From Herbaspirillum robiniae (GTDB taxonomy: Bacteria; Pseudomonadota; Gammaproteobacteria; Burkholderiales; Burkholderiaceae_D), in the NCBI RefSeq assembly GCF_002213415.1, contig NZ_NJGU01000016.1:32867-96866 (forward strand): a stretch of 64,000 nucleotides of DNA, in the 5' to 3' direction. Position 1 is the stretch's first letter; each line of letters opens with the position of its first letter. Positions 52,797 to 62,040 of the stretch are shown piece after piece. The position numbers and the translations under genes were made by a program. The notes below the pieces were generated by a model. The model had not been told where the DNA came from, did not search any database, and was given only the letters and a program-made list of their open reading frames with translations.

Positions 52797-54338
52797 ATGA
52801 GCATGAAGAAAATGTTTTCCAGCGCCTTCGCCATCGGCGCTCTGCTGTTGGCGGTAGGTTTTACCGCTCCGGCCCAGGCGCAGGACGCGCCCAAGCCTGA
52901 AGCCGCCGCGGCCACCGCCGCCGCACCGGCTGCCGCCGAAGCACCGAAGGCCGAAGCCCCCAAGGCTGACGCCGCGCCTGCAGCAGCGGCGCCCGCCGCT
53001 CCGGCCGCAGCCGCAGCGGCTCCCGCACCCGTGCCCAACAAGGGCGACACCGCATGGATGCTGGTCTGCACCGCATTCGTGATCCTCATGACCCTGCCGG
53101 GCCTGGGCCTGTTCTACGGCGGCCTGGTCCGCAGCAAGAACATGCTGTCGGTGCTGATGCAGTGCTTCATGATCTTCTCGCTGATCTACATCCTGTGGTT
53201 CGTGTACGGCTACAGCATCGCGTTCACCGAAGGCGGAGCATTCTTCGGCGGCTTCGATCGCCTGTTCCTGCACGGCCTGAACGGCGATTCGACCACCGGC
53301 ACCTTCAGCAAGGGCGTGGTGATTCCGGAGCTGGTGTTCGTGGCCTTCCAGGGCGCGTTCGCTGCCATCACCGTGGCGCTGATCATCGGCTCCTTCGCCG
53401 AGCGCGTGAAGTTCTCCGCCGTGATCCTGTTCTCGATCCTGTGGTTCACCTTCTCGTACCTGCCGATGGCTCACATGGTCTGGTTCTGGCCTGGTCCGGA
53501 CGCCTTCACCGACGCCGCTGCCGCTGAAAAGGCGACCGCGATCTCGGGTTGGCTGTTCCAGAAGGGCGCGCTGGACTATGCCGGCGGCACCGTGGTGCAC
53601 ATCAACGCAGCCGTGGCCGGCCTGGTCGGTTCCTACGTGATCGGCAAGCGCGTCGGTTTCGGCAAGGAAGCCTTCAAGCCGCATAGCCTGACCCTGACCA
53701 TGGTCGGCGCTTCGCTGCTGTGGTTCGGCTGGTTCGGCTTCAACGCCGGCTCCGGCCTGGAAGCCAACGGCGGCGCCGCTCTGGCCTTCGTCAACACCAT
53801 CCTGGCAACCGCTGCCGCCGTCCTGTCCTGGAGCTTCGGCGAATGGATCGGCAAGGGCAAGCCCTCGATGCTGGGTGCTGCTTCCGGCGCTGTCGCCGGC
53901 CTGGTGGCCATCACCCCGGCAGCCGGCTTCGTCGGCGTGATCGGCGCGGTCGTCATGGGCCTGATCGCCGGCCTGCTGTGCCTGTGGGGCGTTACCGGCC
54001 TCAAGAAGCTGCTGGGTTCCGACGATGCGCTGGACGTGTTCGGCGTGCACGGCGTGGGCGGCATCCTGGGCGCCATCCTGACCGGCGTGTTCGCTGCGCC
54101 GAGCCTGGGCGGCACCGGCATCTACGACTACGTCGCCAACGCAGTGTCCCCGGACTACTCGATCGGCGGCCAGGTCTGGATCCAGTTCCAGGGCGTGCTG
54201 ACCACCTTGATCGTGTCGGGCGTGATCTCCTTCATCGCCTACAAGATCGTCGACGTGGTCATCGGCCTGCGTGTGACCGAAGAGGAAGAGCGCGAAGGCC
54301 TGGACATCTCCAGCCACGGCGAATCGGCCTACCACTGA
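52797..54338 (+). CDS. amtB: Ammonium transporter AmtB
   Basis: A 513-residue protein with a signal peptide (~28 residues, ending APAQA-Q), a ~50-residue Ala/Pro/Lys linker, then 11 TM segments starting 'TAWMLVCTAFVILMTLPGLGLFYGGLVRSKN'. The twin pore His are in 'GGTVVHINAAVAGL' and 'DVFGVHGVGGILGAI'; the C-terminal tail 'LRVTEEEEREGLD' contacts GlnK. The start has AAGGGGA upstream; ATG 52803 is an alternative. It is followed by a terminator. Confidence 0.95.
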   Translation: MSMKKMFSSAFAIGALLLAVGFTAPAQAQDAPKPEAAAATAAAPAAAEAPKAEAPKADAAPAAAAPAAPAAAAAAPAPVPNKGDTAWMLVCTAFVILMTLPGLGLFYGGLVRSKNMLSVLMQCFMIFSLIYILWFVYGYSIAFTEGGAFFGGFDRLFLHGLNGDSTTGTFSKGVVIPELVFVAFQGAFAAITVALIIGSFAERVKFSAVILFSILWFTFSYLPMAHMVWFWPGPDAFTDAAAAEKATAISGWLFQKGALDYAGGTVVHINAAVAGLVGSYVIGKRVGFGKEAFKPHSLTLTMVGASLLWFGWFGFNAGSGLEANGGAALAFVNTILATAAAVLSWSFGEWIGKGKPSMLGAASGAVAGLVAITPAAGFVGVIGAVVMGLIAGLLCLWGVTGLKKLLGSDDALDVFGVHGVGGILGAILTGVFAAPSLGGTGIYDYVANAVSPDYSIGGQVWIQFQGVLTTLIVSGVISFIAYKIVDVVIGLRVTEEEEREGLDISSHGESAYH

Positions 54339-54387
54339 TCCGCAGCAACAGAGTCTTATTCCTTCGGGGCCGGCAACGGCCTCTTTC

Positions 54388-54415
54388 AAAGGCGCCCTTC
54401 GGGGCGCCTTTTTTA
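54388..54415 (+). terminator. Terminator of the torF-glnK-amtB operon
   Basis: AAAGGCGCCC / GGGGCGCCTT around a TTC loop, with a run of six T; ~50 bp after the amtB stop. Confidence 0.93.
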
Positions 54416-54661
54416 TCGCCTATATTGTTCATATGGCAATGGGCGTTGCGGAAAACTATTCCCGACTATTTGACTCGGGCTCTTTAAAAAAGCGCGACGG
54501 TCGCCATCTGGAACATCCGAACTCCGGCCTTGCAGCGACCCGGACCGGGTAAACGATTTCCCCAAATGGCAACACGGCCGTCTTGCGCGTTGCAACACGA
54601 TTTCAGGAATCCGCTAAAATCATCGTTCGCTGCCGGCATTTACATATCGTTAAGGTCTTTT
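54416..54661. other. Spacer with gshA promoter
   Basis: About 245 bp of lower-GC DNA (54420-54500, 54600-54660) between the terminator and gshA. No gene or clear repeat; the promoter of the gshA operon is presumably here, but no strong -35/-10 pair can be singled out. Confidence 0.4.
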
Positions 54662-55960
54662 ATGGTCCCGCATCTCGTCACCGCTCTGAATGGTCCCCTG
54701 CTGGAGCTGGAGAAGAAAATCCTGGGCGCCACGCCGGCCATCGAACGCTGGTTCCGCATGGAATGGCAGGAGCACACGCCGCCGTTCTATTGCTCGGTCG
54801 ACCTGCGCAACGCCGGTTTCAAGCTGGCCCCGGTGGACACCAACCTGTTCCCGGGCGGCTTCAACAACCTCTCCCCTGAGATGCTGCCGCTGGCGGTGCA
54901 GGCGGCGATGGCGGCGATCGAGAAATATTGCCCGGATGCACGCAACCTGCTGCTGATCCCGGAAAACCACACCGGCAACACCTTCTACCTGCAAAACATC
55001 GGGCGGCTGATGCAGATCTTCCGCCAGACCGGCCTGAACGTGCGCCTGGGCACGCTGGCGCCGGAGATCACCAAGCCCAAGGACATCGAGTTGCCGGACG
55101 GCACCAGCATCACGCTGGAGCCGCTGGAACGCTCGTCCAACGGCCGCCGCCTGGGGCTGAAGAACTTCGACCCCTGTACCGTGCTGCTCAACAACGACCT
55201 GTCCATCGGCGTGCCCTCGGTGCTGGAAGGCCTGCACGAGCAGAGCGTGCTGCCGCCGCTGCACGCGGGCTGGGCGCTGCGCCGCAAGAATAACCACTTC
55301 GCCGCCTATGACGAGGTGGTCAAGAAATTCGCCAAGATGGTCGAAGTCGACCCCTGGATGCTCAATCCCATGTTCGCCAAGGTCGGCGACATCGATTTCC
55401 AGGAAAACACCGGCACCGACGCGCTGGCCGACAGCGTCTCCTCGCTGCTGTCGAAGATCCGCAAGAAGTACAAGGAATACGGCATCAAGGAGCAGCCCTT
55501 CGTCTTCGTCAAGGCCAACGCCGGCACCTACGGCATGGGCATCATGACCGTCAAGGACGCCAGCGAGATCAAGGACCTCAACCGCAAGCAGCGCACGAAG
55601 ATGGTGGCCGGCAAGGAAGGCCTGGAGGTGTCGGAAGTGATCGTGCAGGAAGGCGTGCACTCCTTCGAGCGCATCAACGAGGCCGTGGCCGAGCCGGTGG
55701 TCTACATGATCGACCGCTATGTGGTGGGCGGCTTCTACCGCGTGCACGCCGACCGCGACGTCAACGAGAACCTGAACGCTCCCGGCGCGCACTTCGTGCC
55801 GCTGGCCTTCGCCCAGCAGCACGCGCTGCCCGACATGCACGCCAAGCCCGGCACCGCCGCGCCCAACCGTTTCTACATGTACGGGGTGGTGGCGCGCCTG
55901 GCCTTGCTGGCCGCGTCGCTGGAGATGGAAAAGACCGACCCCAACCCGGAAGTATATTAA
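54662..55960 (+). CDS. gshA: Glutamate--cysteine ligase (proteobacterial GshA, TIGR02049-like)
   Basis: A 432-residue enzyme of the distinct GshA type found in beta- and some gammaproteobacteria ('FKLAPVDTNLFPGGFNNL', 'LLLIPENHTGNTFYLQNI', 'FVFVKANAGTYGMGIM', 'MIDRYVVGGFYRVHADRDVNENLNAPG'). It performs the first, rate-limiting step of glutathione synthesis. The frame is open from 54530; Met at 54662 matches the family start. gshB follows after 36 bp. Confidence 0.93.
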   Translation: MVPHLVTALNGPLLELEKKILGATPAIERWFRMEWQEHTPPFYCSVDLRNAGFKLAPVDTNLFPGGFNNLSPEMLPLAVQAAMAAIEKYCPDARNLLLIPENHTGNTFYLQNIGRLMQIFRQTGLNVRLGTLAPEITKPKDIELPDGTSITLEPLERSSNGRRLGLKNFDPCTVLLNNDLSIGVPSVLEGLHEQSVLPPLHAGWALRRKNNHFAAYDEVVKKFAKMVEVDPWMLNPMFAKVGDIDFQENTGTDALADSVSSLLSKIRKKYKEYGIKEQPFVFVKANAGTYGMGIMTVKDASEIKDLNRKQRTKMVAGKEGLEVSEVIVQEGVHSFERINEAVAEPVVYMIDRYVVGGFYRVHADRDVNENLNAPGAHFVPLAFAQQHALPDMHAKPGTAAPNRFYMYGVVARLALLAASLEMEKTDPNPEVY

Positions 55961-55996
55961 CCGCGAGCCCGCCAGGCTCAACAGGACCCCAGCCAC

Positions 55997-56947
55997 ATGA
56001 AAATCGCTTTCCTCGCCGATCCGCTCGATACGTTCAAGACGTACAAGGATTCCACCTTCGCCATGATGCGCGAGGCCGCACGCCGCGGTCACGCCATCTA
56101 CGCCTTCGAGCAGGCCGACCTGGTGCTGGAGAGCGGACTGGTGACCGCCAACGCCTTCAAGGTGACGCTGACCGGCGACGCCGACGACTGGTATCGCGCC
56201 GACAAGCCGGCGTCGAGCTTCCTGTCCGAATTCGACGCCGTGATCGTGCGCAAGGATCCGCCGTTCGACATGGAGTACATCTACACGACCTACCTGCTGG
56301 AGCTGGCCGAAAAGCAGGGCGCGCGCGTGTACAACAAGCCGGCGGCGATCCGCAGCCACAACGAGAAGCTGGCCATCGCCCAGTTCCCGCAATACACCGC
56401 GCCCACGCTGGTCACGCGCGACGACAAGCGCCTGCGCGCCTTCCACGCCGAGCACCAGGATGTGATCCTCAAGCCGCTGGACGGCATGGGCGGCATGGGC
56501 ATCTTCCGGGTCAAGGCCGACGGCATGAACCTGGGCTCCATCATCGAGACCCTGACCGACAACGGTCAACGCACGATCATGGCGCAGCGTTTCATTCCTC
56601 AGATCAGCGCCGGCGACAAGCGCATCCTGCTGATCGGCGGCAAGGTCGTGCCCAACGTGCTGGCGCGCATTCCGCAGGGCAATGAAGTGCGCGGCAACCT
56701 GGCCGCCGGCGGCCTGGGCAAAGCTCAGCCGGCTTCGGAGCGAGATTTGGAAATCGGCCAGGCGCTGGCGCCTGTGCTGTACGAGCGTGGATTGTTGCTG
56801 GTCGGCCTGGATGCGATCGGCGACTATCTCACGGAGATCAATGTGACCAGCCCGACCTGCTTCCAGGAAATTACCCAGCAGACCGGTTTCGACGTGGCGG
56901 CGATGTTTGTCGACGCGCTGGAAGCGGCCGTGGGTGCAAGCGCATAA
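55997..56947 (+). CDS. gshB: Glutathione synthase
   Basis: A 316-residue ATP-grasp enzyme: 'MKIAFLADPLDTFKTYKDSTFAMMREAARRGH', 'VIVRKDPPFDMEYIYTTYLLE', 'VILKPLDGMGGMGIFRV' (ATP-grasp loop) and 'LDAIGDYLTEINVTSPTCFQEI'. It joins gamma-glutamylcysteine to glycine. It is coupled to gshA. Confidence 0.96.
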   Translation: MKIAFLADPLDTFKTYKDSTFAMMREAARRGHAIYAFEQADLVLESGLVTANAFKVTLTGDADDWYRADKPASSFLSEFDAVIVRKDPPFDMEYIYTTYLLELAEKQGARVYNKPAAIRSHNEKLAIAQFPQYTAPTLVTRDDKRLRAFHAEHQDVILKPLDGMGGMGIFRVKADGMNLGSIIETLTDNGQRTIMAQRFIPQISAGDKRILLIGGKVVPNVLARIPQGNEVRGNLAAGGLGKAQPASERDLEIGQALAPVLYERGLLLVGLDAIGDYLTEINVTSPTCFQEITQQTGFDVAAMFVDALEAAVGASA

Positions 56948-57021
56948 TGGGTGCAATGGGTTCGGTGGAGCATGACGGGCTGCTCGGGGAAAAGCGCGTC
57001 GCAACAGGTGGCAACAATTTC

Positions 57022-57432
57022 ATGGTTGGTATTCTTCTTTTGACGCACGCCCCGCTGGGGCAAGCTTTCCTGGATGCCGCAACGCATGTGTTCCGCGGCC
57101 GGCCCGAACGGATTGAAGCGATCGACGTGATCGCCGACCAGAATCCGGCGGATGTGCAAAAACTGGCGATCGAGGCGGTCAAGCGCCTCGACGACGGCAG
57201 CGGCGTTCTGGTGATCACCGACGTCATGGGCGGCACGCCTTCCAACTGTACGGGTTTCCTGTGCGGCCTGGAAAACGTCTCGGTCATCGCCGGCATCAGC
57301 CTGCCCATGCTGCTGCGCGCGCTGACCTATCGCAACGACACCCTCGACGTGGTGGTGGAGATGGCGCTGGCCGGCGGACAGAACGGCGCGGTGCGCATCG
57401 ACAACCGCATCCGCGTGGCGGCATCGGCCTGA
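57022..57432 (+). CDS. PTS sugar transporter subunit IIA, mannose/fructose family (regulatory)
   Basis: A 136-residue IIA-Man-like protein with phosphorylatable His in 'ILLLTHAPLG' (residue ~9), 'GSGVLVITDVMGGTPSNCTGFL' and 'GISLPMLLRALTYR'. No IIB/IIC permease genes are present, so this is the incomplete, regulatory PTS typical of betaproteobacteria, which phosphorylates regulators and not sugars. The start at 57022 fits the family; an earlier ATG at 56947 overlaps gshB and would add 25 unlikely residues. Confidence 0.9.
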   Translation: MVGILLLTHAPLGQAFLDAATHVFRGRPERIEAIDVIADQNPADVQKLAIEAVKRLDDGSGVLVITDVMGGTPSNCTGFLCGLENVSVIAGISLPMLLRALTYRNDTLDVVVEMALAGGQNGAVRIDNRIRVAASA

Positions 57433-57483
57433 CGGCCGGCGATGCACGACACCGGGCAAAGACATAAAAACGAAAGCTGAAAA

Positions 57484-57753
57484 ATGATTCAAAAAGAACT
57501 AGAGATCGTCAACAAGCTCGGCCTGCATGCGCGCGCCTCCGCCAAATTCACCCAGCTCGCCGGCAAATTCAAGAGCGAAGTCTGGATGACCTTCAACAAG
57601 CGCCGCGTCAACGCCAAGTCCATCATGGGCGTGATGATGCTGGCCGCCGGCAAGGGCAGCGTGATCACCCTGGAAACCAACGGCGAGGACGAGCAGGAAT
57701 GCTTCGCCGCACTGGAAGCCCTGATCGCCGACAAGTTCGGCGAAGGCCAGTAA
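57484..57753 (+). CDS. ptsH: Phosphocarrier protein HPr
   Basis: An 89-residue HPr: the active His in 'NKLGLHARASAKFTQLA' (~16) and Ser46 region 'VNAKSIMGVMMLAA'. HPr receives phosphate from PtsI and passes it to the IIA protein encoded upstream. The kinase HprK is not in the window. Confidence 0.95.
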   Translation: MIQKELEIVNKLGLHARASAKFTQLAGKFKSEVWMTFNKRRVNAKSIMGVMMLAAGKGSVITLETNGEDEQECFAALEALIADKFGEGQ

Positions 57754-58017
57754 GGCTTTCCCTTCGCCGGTGCGCCGCATTGCGTTGCAGCATCGGCGGC
57801 CGGCTGGAACGCTTCTTGCGACGGGAATGCGCAGGGCGCAGCGCCTGATGCGCGCCCGTACCCACTTTCACGAGGACTGCCCGTTTCTCCATCCCGCCTG
57901 ATTTCGCGTCGATCCGCGGTTGCCGCGATTGCCAAACCGCTATTTGTTCGGTAACTTCCTTCAAGCTACCGCGACCGGAATACGGCGGAATATAAAAACG
58001 AGGCAGGAGATAACGCG
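57754..58017. other. 264-bp gap between ptsH and ptsI
   Basis: No gene, hairpin with T run, or repeat was found. The gap is longer than usual in this operon, so ptsI may have its own promoter in the lower-GC stretch 57930-58000, although no clear -35/-10 pair is visible. The GAGG of the ptsI ribosome site is at 58000-58005. Confidence 0.35.
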
Positions 58018-59805
58018 ATGGCTTCTTTCAGCTTGCATGGAATCGCGGTGTCGCAAGGCATCGCCATCGGACGCGCGCACTTGATGGCGCCGGCCGCACT
58101 GGACGTCAAACATTACCTGATCGCCGACGAGCAGGTCGAGGCTGAGATCGAGCGCCTCAAGAGCGCCATCAAGGCCGTGCACGAAGAACTGCACACGATC
58201 CGCACCGATCTTCCCAAGGACGCGCCGGCCGAACTGGGCGCCTTCATCGACGTGCACTCGCTGATCCTGTCGGATCCGATGCTCTCGGAGGTGCCGCTCA
58301 ACATCATCCGGCATCGCGCCTACAACGCCGAATGGGCGCTGGTGACCCAGATCGATGAGTTGTCGGCGCAGTTCGACGAGATCGAGGATCCCTACCTGCG
58401 CGAGCGCAAGGCCGACATCCAGCAGGTCGGCGAACGCATCCTGAAGGTGCTGACCGGCAGCGCCATCCACCTGCCGCCCACCGGCGAAGCCGCCGCCAAC
58501 ATCATCGTGGTGGCGCACGACATCTCGCCGGCCGACATGCTGCAGTTCCGCGACAGCGCCTTCGCCGGTTTCGTCACCGATCTGGGCGGCCCCAATTCGC
58601 ACACCGCCATCGTCGCCCGCAGCCTGGACATCCCGGCCGCGGTCGGCATGCACAACGCCTCGGCACTGGTGAAGCACGACGACCTGCTGATCATCGACGG
58701 CGATGCCGGCGTGGTGATCGTCGATCCTTCGCCGCTGGTGCTGGCGCAGTATCGCGCGCGCCAGGAGCGGCTGCTGCGTGAGCGCAAGAAACTCTCGCGC
58801 CTGAAGAAGACCCCGGCCATCACGCAGGACGGCGAGCTGATCAGCCTGGTGGCCAACATCGAGCTGCCGGCCGACGCGGCCAACGCCTGGGAGGCGGGGG
58901 CGATGGGCATCGGCCTGTTCCGTTCCGAGTTCCTGTTCATGGGGCGCGCCGGGCACCTGGAAAAATTCCCGTCCGAGGACGAGCAGTTCGAGTCCTACAA
59001 GCAGGCCGTGATCGCGATGAAAGGCCGGCCGGTCACCATCCGCACGCTGGACGTGGGCGCCGACAAGCCGCTGGACGAGGATGAAGAGACCGCGCTGAAC
59101 CCGGCGCTGGGGCTGCGCGCGATCCGCTATTGCCTGTCCGAGCCGCAAATGTTCCTGACGCAGCTGCGCGCGATCCTGCGCGCCTCGCACTTCGGCCCGA
59201 TCAAGCTGCTGATCCCGATGATGGCGCACGCCTTCGAGATCGACCAGACCCTCAACATCATCGAGCAGGCCAAGCAGCAGCTGCGCGAGCGCAAGCAGAA
59301 GTTCGACGAAGACATCCCGGTCGGCGCCATGATCGAGATCCCGGCGGCGGCGCTGGCCTTGCCGCTGTTCATCAAGCGCCTGGATTTCCTTTCCATCGGC
59401 ACCAACGACCTGATCCAGTACACGCTGGCCATCGACCGCGTCGACCACGAGGTGGCGCACCTGTACGATCCGCTGCACCCGGCCGTGCTGTTCCTGCTCT
59501 CGACCGTGATTTCGCAAGGCCGCAAGGCCGGCATTCCGGTGTCGGTGTGCGGCGAAATGGCGGGCGACGTCAAATGGACGCGCCTGTTGCTGGGCATGGG
59601 CTTGCTGGAGTTCTCGATGCATCCTTCGCAGATACTGTCGGTGAAGAACGAAATCCTGAACAGCGACCTGCGCCTGTTGGAGCCGCAGGTGAAGAAGGTG
59701 ATGCGCGCCAGCGAACCGGCGGCGATCGCCGCGGCGATGGCGCAGCTGCAGGCGCTGACCTCGGAGCAAGAGGTCAAGGAGAGCAAGGTGGCGCGCCGCC
59801 GCTGA
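58018..59805 (+). CDS. ptsI: Phosphoenolpyruvate-protein phosphotransferase (Enzyme I)
   Basis: A 595-residue enzyme: N-terminal HPr-binding helical domain, active His in 'DLGGPNSHTAIVARSLDIPAAVG' (~195-200), PEP-binding TIM barrel with 'GLFRSEFLFMG', 'FLSIGTNDLIQYTLAIDR' and catalytic Cys in 'VSVCGEMAGD'. It starts the phosphate chain EI-HPr-IIA. A perfect palindrome follows its 3' end. Confidence 0.95.
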   Translation: MASFSLHGIAVSQGIAIGRAHLMAPAALDVKHYLIADEQVEAEIERLKSAIKAVHEELHTIRTDLPKDAPAELGAFIDVHSLILSDPMLSEVPLNIIRHRAYNAEWALVTQIDELSAQFDEIEDPYLRERKADIQQVGERILKVLTGSAIHLPPTGEAAANIIVVAHDISPADMLQFRDSAFAGFVTDLGGPNSHTAIVARSLDIPAAVGMHNASALVKHDDLLIIDGDAGVVIVDPSPLVLAQYRARQERLLRERKKLSRLKKTPAITQDGELISLVANIELPADAANAWEAGAMGIGLFRSEFLFMGRAGHLEKFPSEDEQFESYKQAVIAMKGRPVTIRTLDVGADKPLDEDEETALNPALGLRAIRYCLSEPQMFLTQLRAILRASHFGPIKLLIPMMAHAFEIDQTLNIIEQAKQQLRERKQKFDEDIPVGAMIEIPAAALALPLFIKRLDFLSIGTNDLIQYTLAIDRVDHEVAHLYDPLHPAVLFLLSTVISQGRKAGIPVSVCGEMAGDVKWTRLLLGMGLLEFSMHPSQILSVKNEILNSDLRLLEPQVKKVMRASEPAAIAAAMAQLQALTSEQEVKESKVARRR

Positions 59806-59825
59806 GCTGTGCCCCGCAATCCGTC

Positions 59826-59855
59826 GCACGAGGCCGCCCGCGGGCGGCCTCGTGC
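59826..59855 (+). terminator. 30-bp perfect palindrome after ptsI
   Basis: Two 15-bp arms (GCACGAGGCCGCCCG and its complement) meet without a spacer, 20 bp after the ptsI stop. It has no T run, so it may be a processing or Rho-dependent 3' end rather than an intrinsic terminator. Confidence 0.6.
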
Positions 59856-59930
59856 ATTGCAGATGACGGCGGCAGGCATGGCCGGATGCGGTTTGACGGG
59901 TTTGCCCGACTTGGGTATTCTTATGCCACT

Positions 59931-60005
59931 GCGCCGATTTGAACGGTTTAACCAACCTCAGCTTGCGGGCGCCGGGAGTCATCCCATCTAAATGCGGCTA
60001 AAGCG
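59931..60005 (+). promoter_or_regulatory. SAM-II (metX leader) riboswitch
   Basis: It fits the SAM-II fold: P1 GCGCC (59931-59935) pairs with GGCGC (59968-59972); the loop begins with conserved GATTT (59936-59940) and ends GCTTGC (59961-59966); the 3' pseudoknot strand is TAAATGCGGCTAAAG (59989-60003). An insertion between GATTT and GCTTGC (59941-59960) is variable in the class. It lies 170 bp before metX and immediately precedes an intrinsic terminator. Confidence 0.8.
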
Positions 60006-60036
60006 AGCTTGGAGTCCGAGTTTCCCTCCCCAAGAC

Positions 60037-60068
60037 GAGCCCGCAAGCGATGCTTCCGGGCTTTTTTG
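60037..60068 (+). terminator. Riboswitch-controlled terminator before metX
   Basis: AGCCCG-C-AAGC / GCTT-C-CGGGCT with a GAT loop, followed by a T-rich tail. Its left arm GCCCGCAAGC (60039-60048) is the exact complement of GCTTGCGGGC (59961-59970) in the aptamer, so the aptamer strand can pair with either, as expected for transcriptional attenuation. Confidence 0.85.
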
Positions 60069-60174
60069 TTGTCCGATCACAGCCGATGGTCCAGCCTTCG
60101 CCGGCGCGAAGCGACCGCCTGCCGCGCCGCCCTCGTGCGCGGCATGGGCGCCTTGCCACTTACGCAGAGTCATC

Positions 60175-61314
60175 ATGTCGATCGGAATCGTATCGCCCCA
60201 GGTCATGCATTTCGCCGAGCCGCTCCCGCTGCAGGGAGGGGCCGCGCTGGCGGATTATTCGCTGACCTATGAAACCTACGGCACCCTCAATGCCGACAAA
60301 TCCAACGCCGTGCTGGTGTGCCATGCGCTGAACGCATCGCACCACGTGGCCGGCGTCTACGCCGGCGAACCCGACAACGTCGGCTGGTGGGACAACATGG
60401 TCGGTCCCGGCAAGTCGCTCGACACCGACAAGTTCTTCGTCATCGGCGTCAACAACCTGGGATCCTGTTTCGGCTCGACCGGGCCGATGCATGCCAACCC
60501 GGCCACCGGCAAGCCCTATGGCGCCGATTTCCCGGTGGTGACGGTGGAGGACTGGGTCAACGCCCAGGCGCGCCTGGCCGACCGCCTCGGCATCGCGCAG
60601 TTCGCCGCGGTGATGGGCGGCTCGCTGGGCGGCATGCAGGCGCTGGCCTGGAGCATCATGTATCCGGAGCGCCTGCGCCATTGCCTGGTGATCGCCTCCA
60701 CGCCCAAGCTGTCGGCGCAGAACATCGCCTTCAACGACGTCGCGCGTCAGGCCATCCTGACCGATCCGCAATACCACGGCGGCGACTTCTACGCGCACGG
60801 CGTGGTGCCGAAGAACGGCCTGCGCGTGGCGCGCATGGTGGGTCACATCACCTATCTCTCGGACGACGACATGGCCGAGAAATTCGGCCGCGACCTGCGC
60901 TCGGGCGACTACCAGTTCGGCTACGGCATCGACTTCGAGATCGAGTCCTACCTGCGCTACCAGGGCGACAAGTTCTCCACCTACTTCGACGCCAACACCT
61001 ATCTGCTGATCACCAAGGCGCTCGACTACTTCGACCCGGCGCGCGAGTTCGGCGGAGACCTGGTCAAGGCGCTGGCCTGCACCAGGGCCAAATTCCTGCT
61101 GGTGTCCTTCACCACCGACTGGCGCTTCTCGCCGGAGCGCAGCCGCGAGATGGTGCAGGCGCTGGTGGCCAACAAGCGCCGCGTGAGCTACGCCGAAATC
61201 GACGCGCCGCACGGGCACGACGCCTTCCTGCTGGACGACGAGCGCTATATGAAGGTAGTGCGGGAATATTACGCAAGCATCTGGACTGAACTGGCGCAGG
61301 AGGGCCGCGCATGA
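60175..61314 (+). CDS. metX: Homoserine O-acyltransferase MetX
   Basis: A 379-residue alpha/beta hydrolase with '[31 protein letters not shown]', nucleophile Ser in '[16 protein letters not shown]', Asp in 'TTDWRFSPE' and His in '[11 protein letters not shown]'. It acylates homoserine at the start of methionine synthesis. Proteobacterial MetX may use succinyl-CoA instead of acetyl-CoA, so the acyl donor is left open. It is followed by metW with ATGA overlap. Confidence 0.93.
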   Translation: MSIGIVSPQVMHFAEPLPLQGGAALADYSLTYETYGTLNADKSNAVLVCHALNASHHVAGVYAGEPDNVGWWDNMVGPGKSLDTDKFFVIGVNNLGSCFGSTGPMHANPATGKPYGADFPVVTVEDWVNAQARLADRLGIAQFAAVMGGSLGGMQALAWSIMYPERLRHCLVIASTPKLSAQNIAFNDVARQAILTDPQYHGGDFYAHGVVPKNGLRVARMVGHITYLSDDDMAEKFGRDLRSGDYQFGYGIDFEIESYLRYQGDKFSTYFDANTYLLITKALDYFDPAREFGGDLVKALACTRAKFLLVSFTTDWRFSPERSREMVQALVANKRRVSYAEIDAPHGHDAFLLDDERYMKVVREYYASIWTELAQEGRA

Positions 61315-61913
61315 CTTTCAACGAACTGAGCGAACTGCGCCCGGACCTGGCGTTCATCGCGCATTGGGTGCGCGAGCAATCCAATGTGCTGGACCTGGGG
61401 TGCGGCGACGGCGTGATGCTGGATTACCTGCAGAGCGACAAGAAGTGCGTGGGCTACGGCGTGGAGATCGACGACGGCGAGATCCCGAAATGCGTCGCGC
61501 GCAACGTGTCGGTGATCCAGCAGGACTTGAACGGCGGGCTGGCGATGTTCGAGGACAACGCCTTCGACACCGTGCTGTGCCTGTCGGCGCTGCAGATGGT
61601 CAAGGACGTCGAGGGCACGCTGCGCGAGATCGCGCGGGTCGGGCGCGAGGCCACGGTTTCCTTCCCCAATTTCGCCTACTGGCCGCACCGGGTAGCGCTG
61701 CTGCGGGGGCGCATGCCGGTGTCCAAGACGCTGCCATACCAGTGGTATGATACGCCGAACCTGCGCTGCGCCACGATCAGGGATTTCGAGGCGCTGGCCA
61801 ACGAGGTCGGGCTGGAAGTGCTGGAATGCGTGGCGCTCAAGGACGGCAAGCCGGTGCGTTACCTGCCCAACTGGCGCGGCAGCCTGGCAGTGTTCAGGCT
61901 GCGCAAGAAATAA
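61311..61913 (+). CDS. metW: Methionine biosynthesis protein MetW
   Basis: A 200-residue SAM-methyltransferase-like protein: '[46 protein letters not shown]' and '[21 protein letters not shown]'. MetW works with MetX, apparently as its partner or activator. Overlap of four bases with metX implies coupled translation. Confidence 0.93.
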   Translation: MTFNELSELRPDLAFIAHWVREQSNVLDLGCGDGVMLDYLQSDKKCVGYGVEIDDGEIPKCVARNVSVIQQDLNGGLAMFEDNAFDTVLCLSALQMVKDVEGTLREIARVGREATVSFPNFAYWPHRVALLRGRMPVSKTLPYQWYDTPNLRCATIRDFEALANEVGLEVLECVALKDGKPVRYLPNWRGSLAVFRLRKK

Positions 61914-61961
61914 GCGCGGTGACCGTTTCGCAGCGTCTTCATCTCGCTCGCCATCCTCCGC

Positions 61962-62014
61962 AAAACGCCGGTCCGACCGCGGCATGTCCGCCGGTCACCG
62001 GCGTTTTCCTTTTT
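61962..62014 (+). terminator. Terminator of metXW
   Basis: AAAACGCCGGT (61962-61972) pairs with ACCGGCGTTTT (61997-62007) around a 24-nt loop and is followed by CCTTTTTG. It lies just before the AmpG-like gene. Confidence 0.72.
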
Positions 62015-62040
62015 GTCTTCTTGATTTCTTCGGCCCGCCC

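Noticed and set aside
54650..57004. A 784-codon minus-strand frame over gshA-gshB
   Set aside because: It is antisense to two well-supported genes and shows the typical His/Gln/Arg-rich shadow composition.
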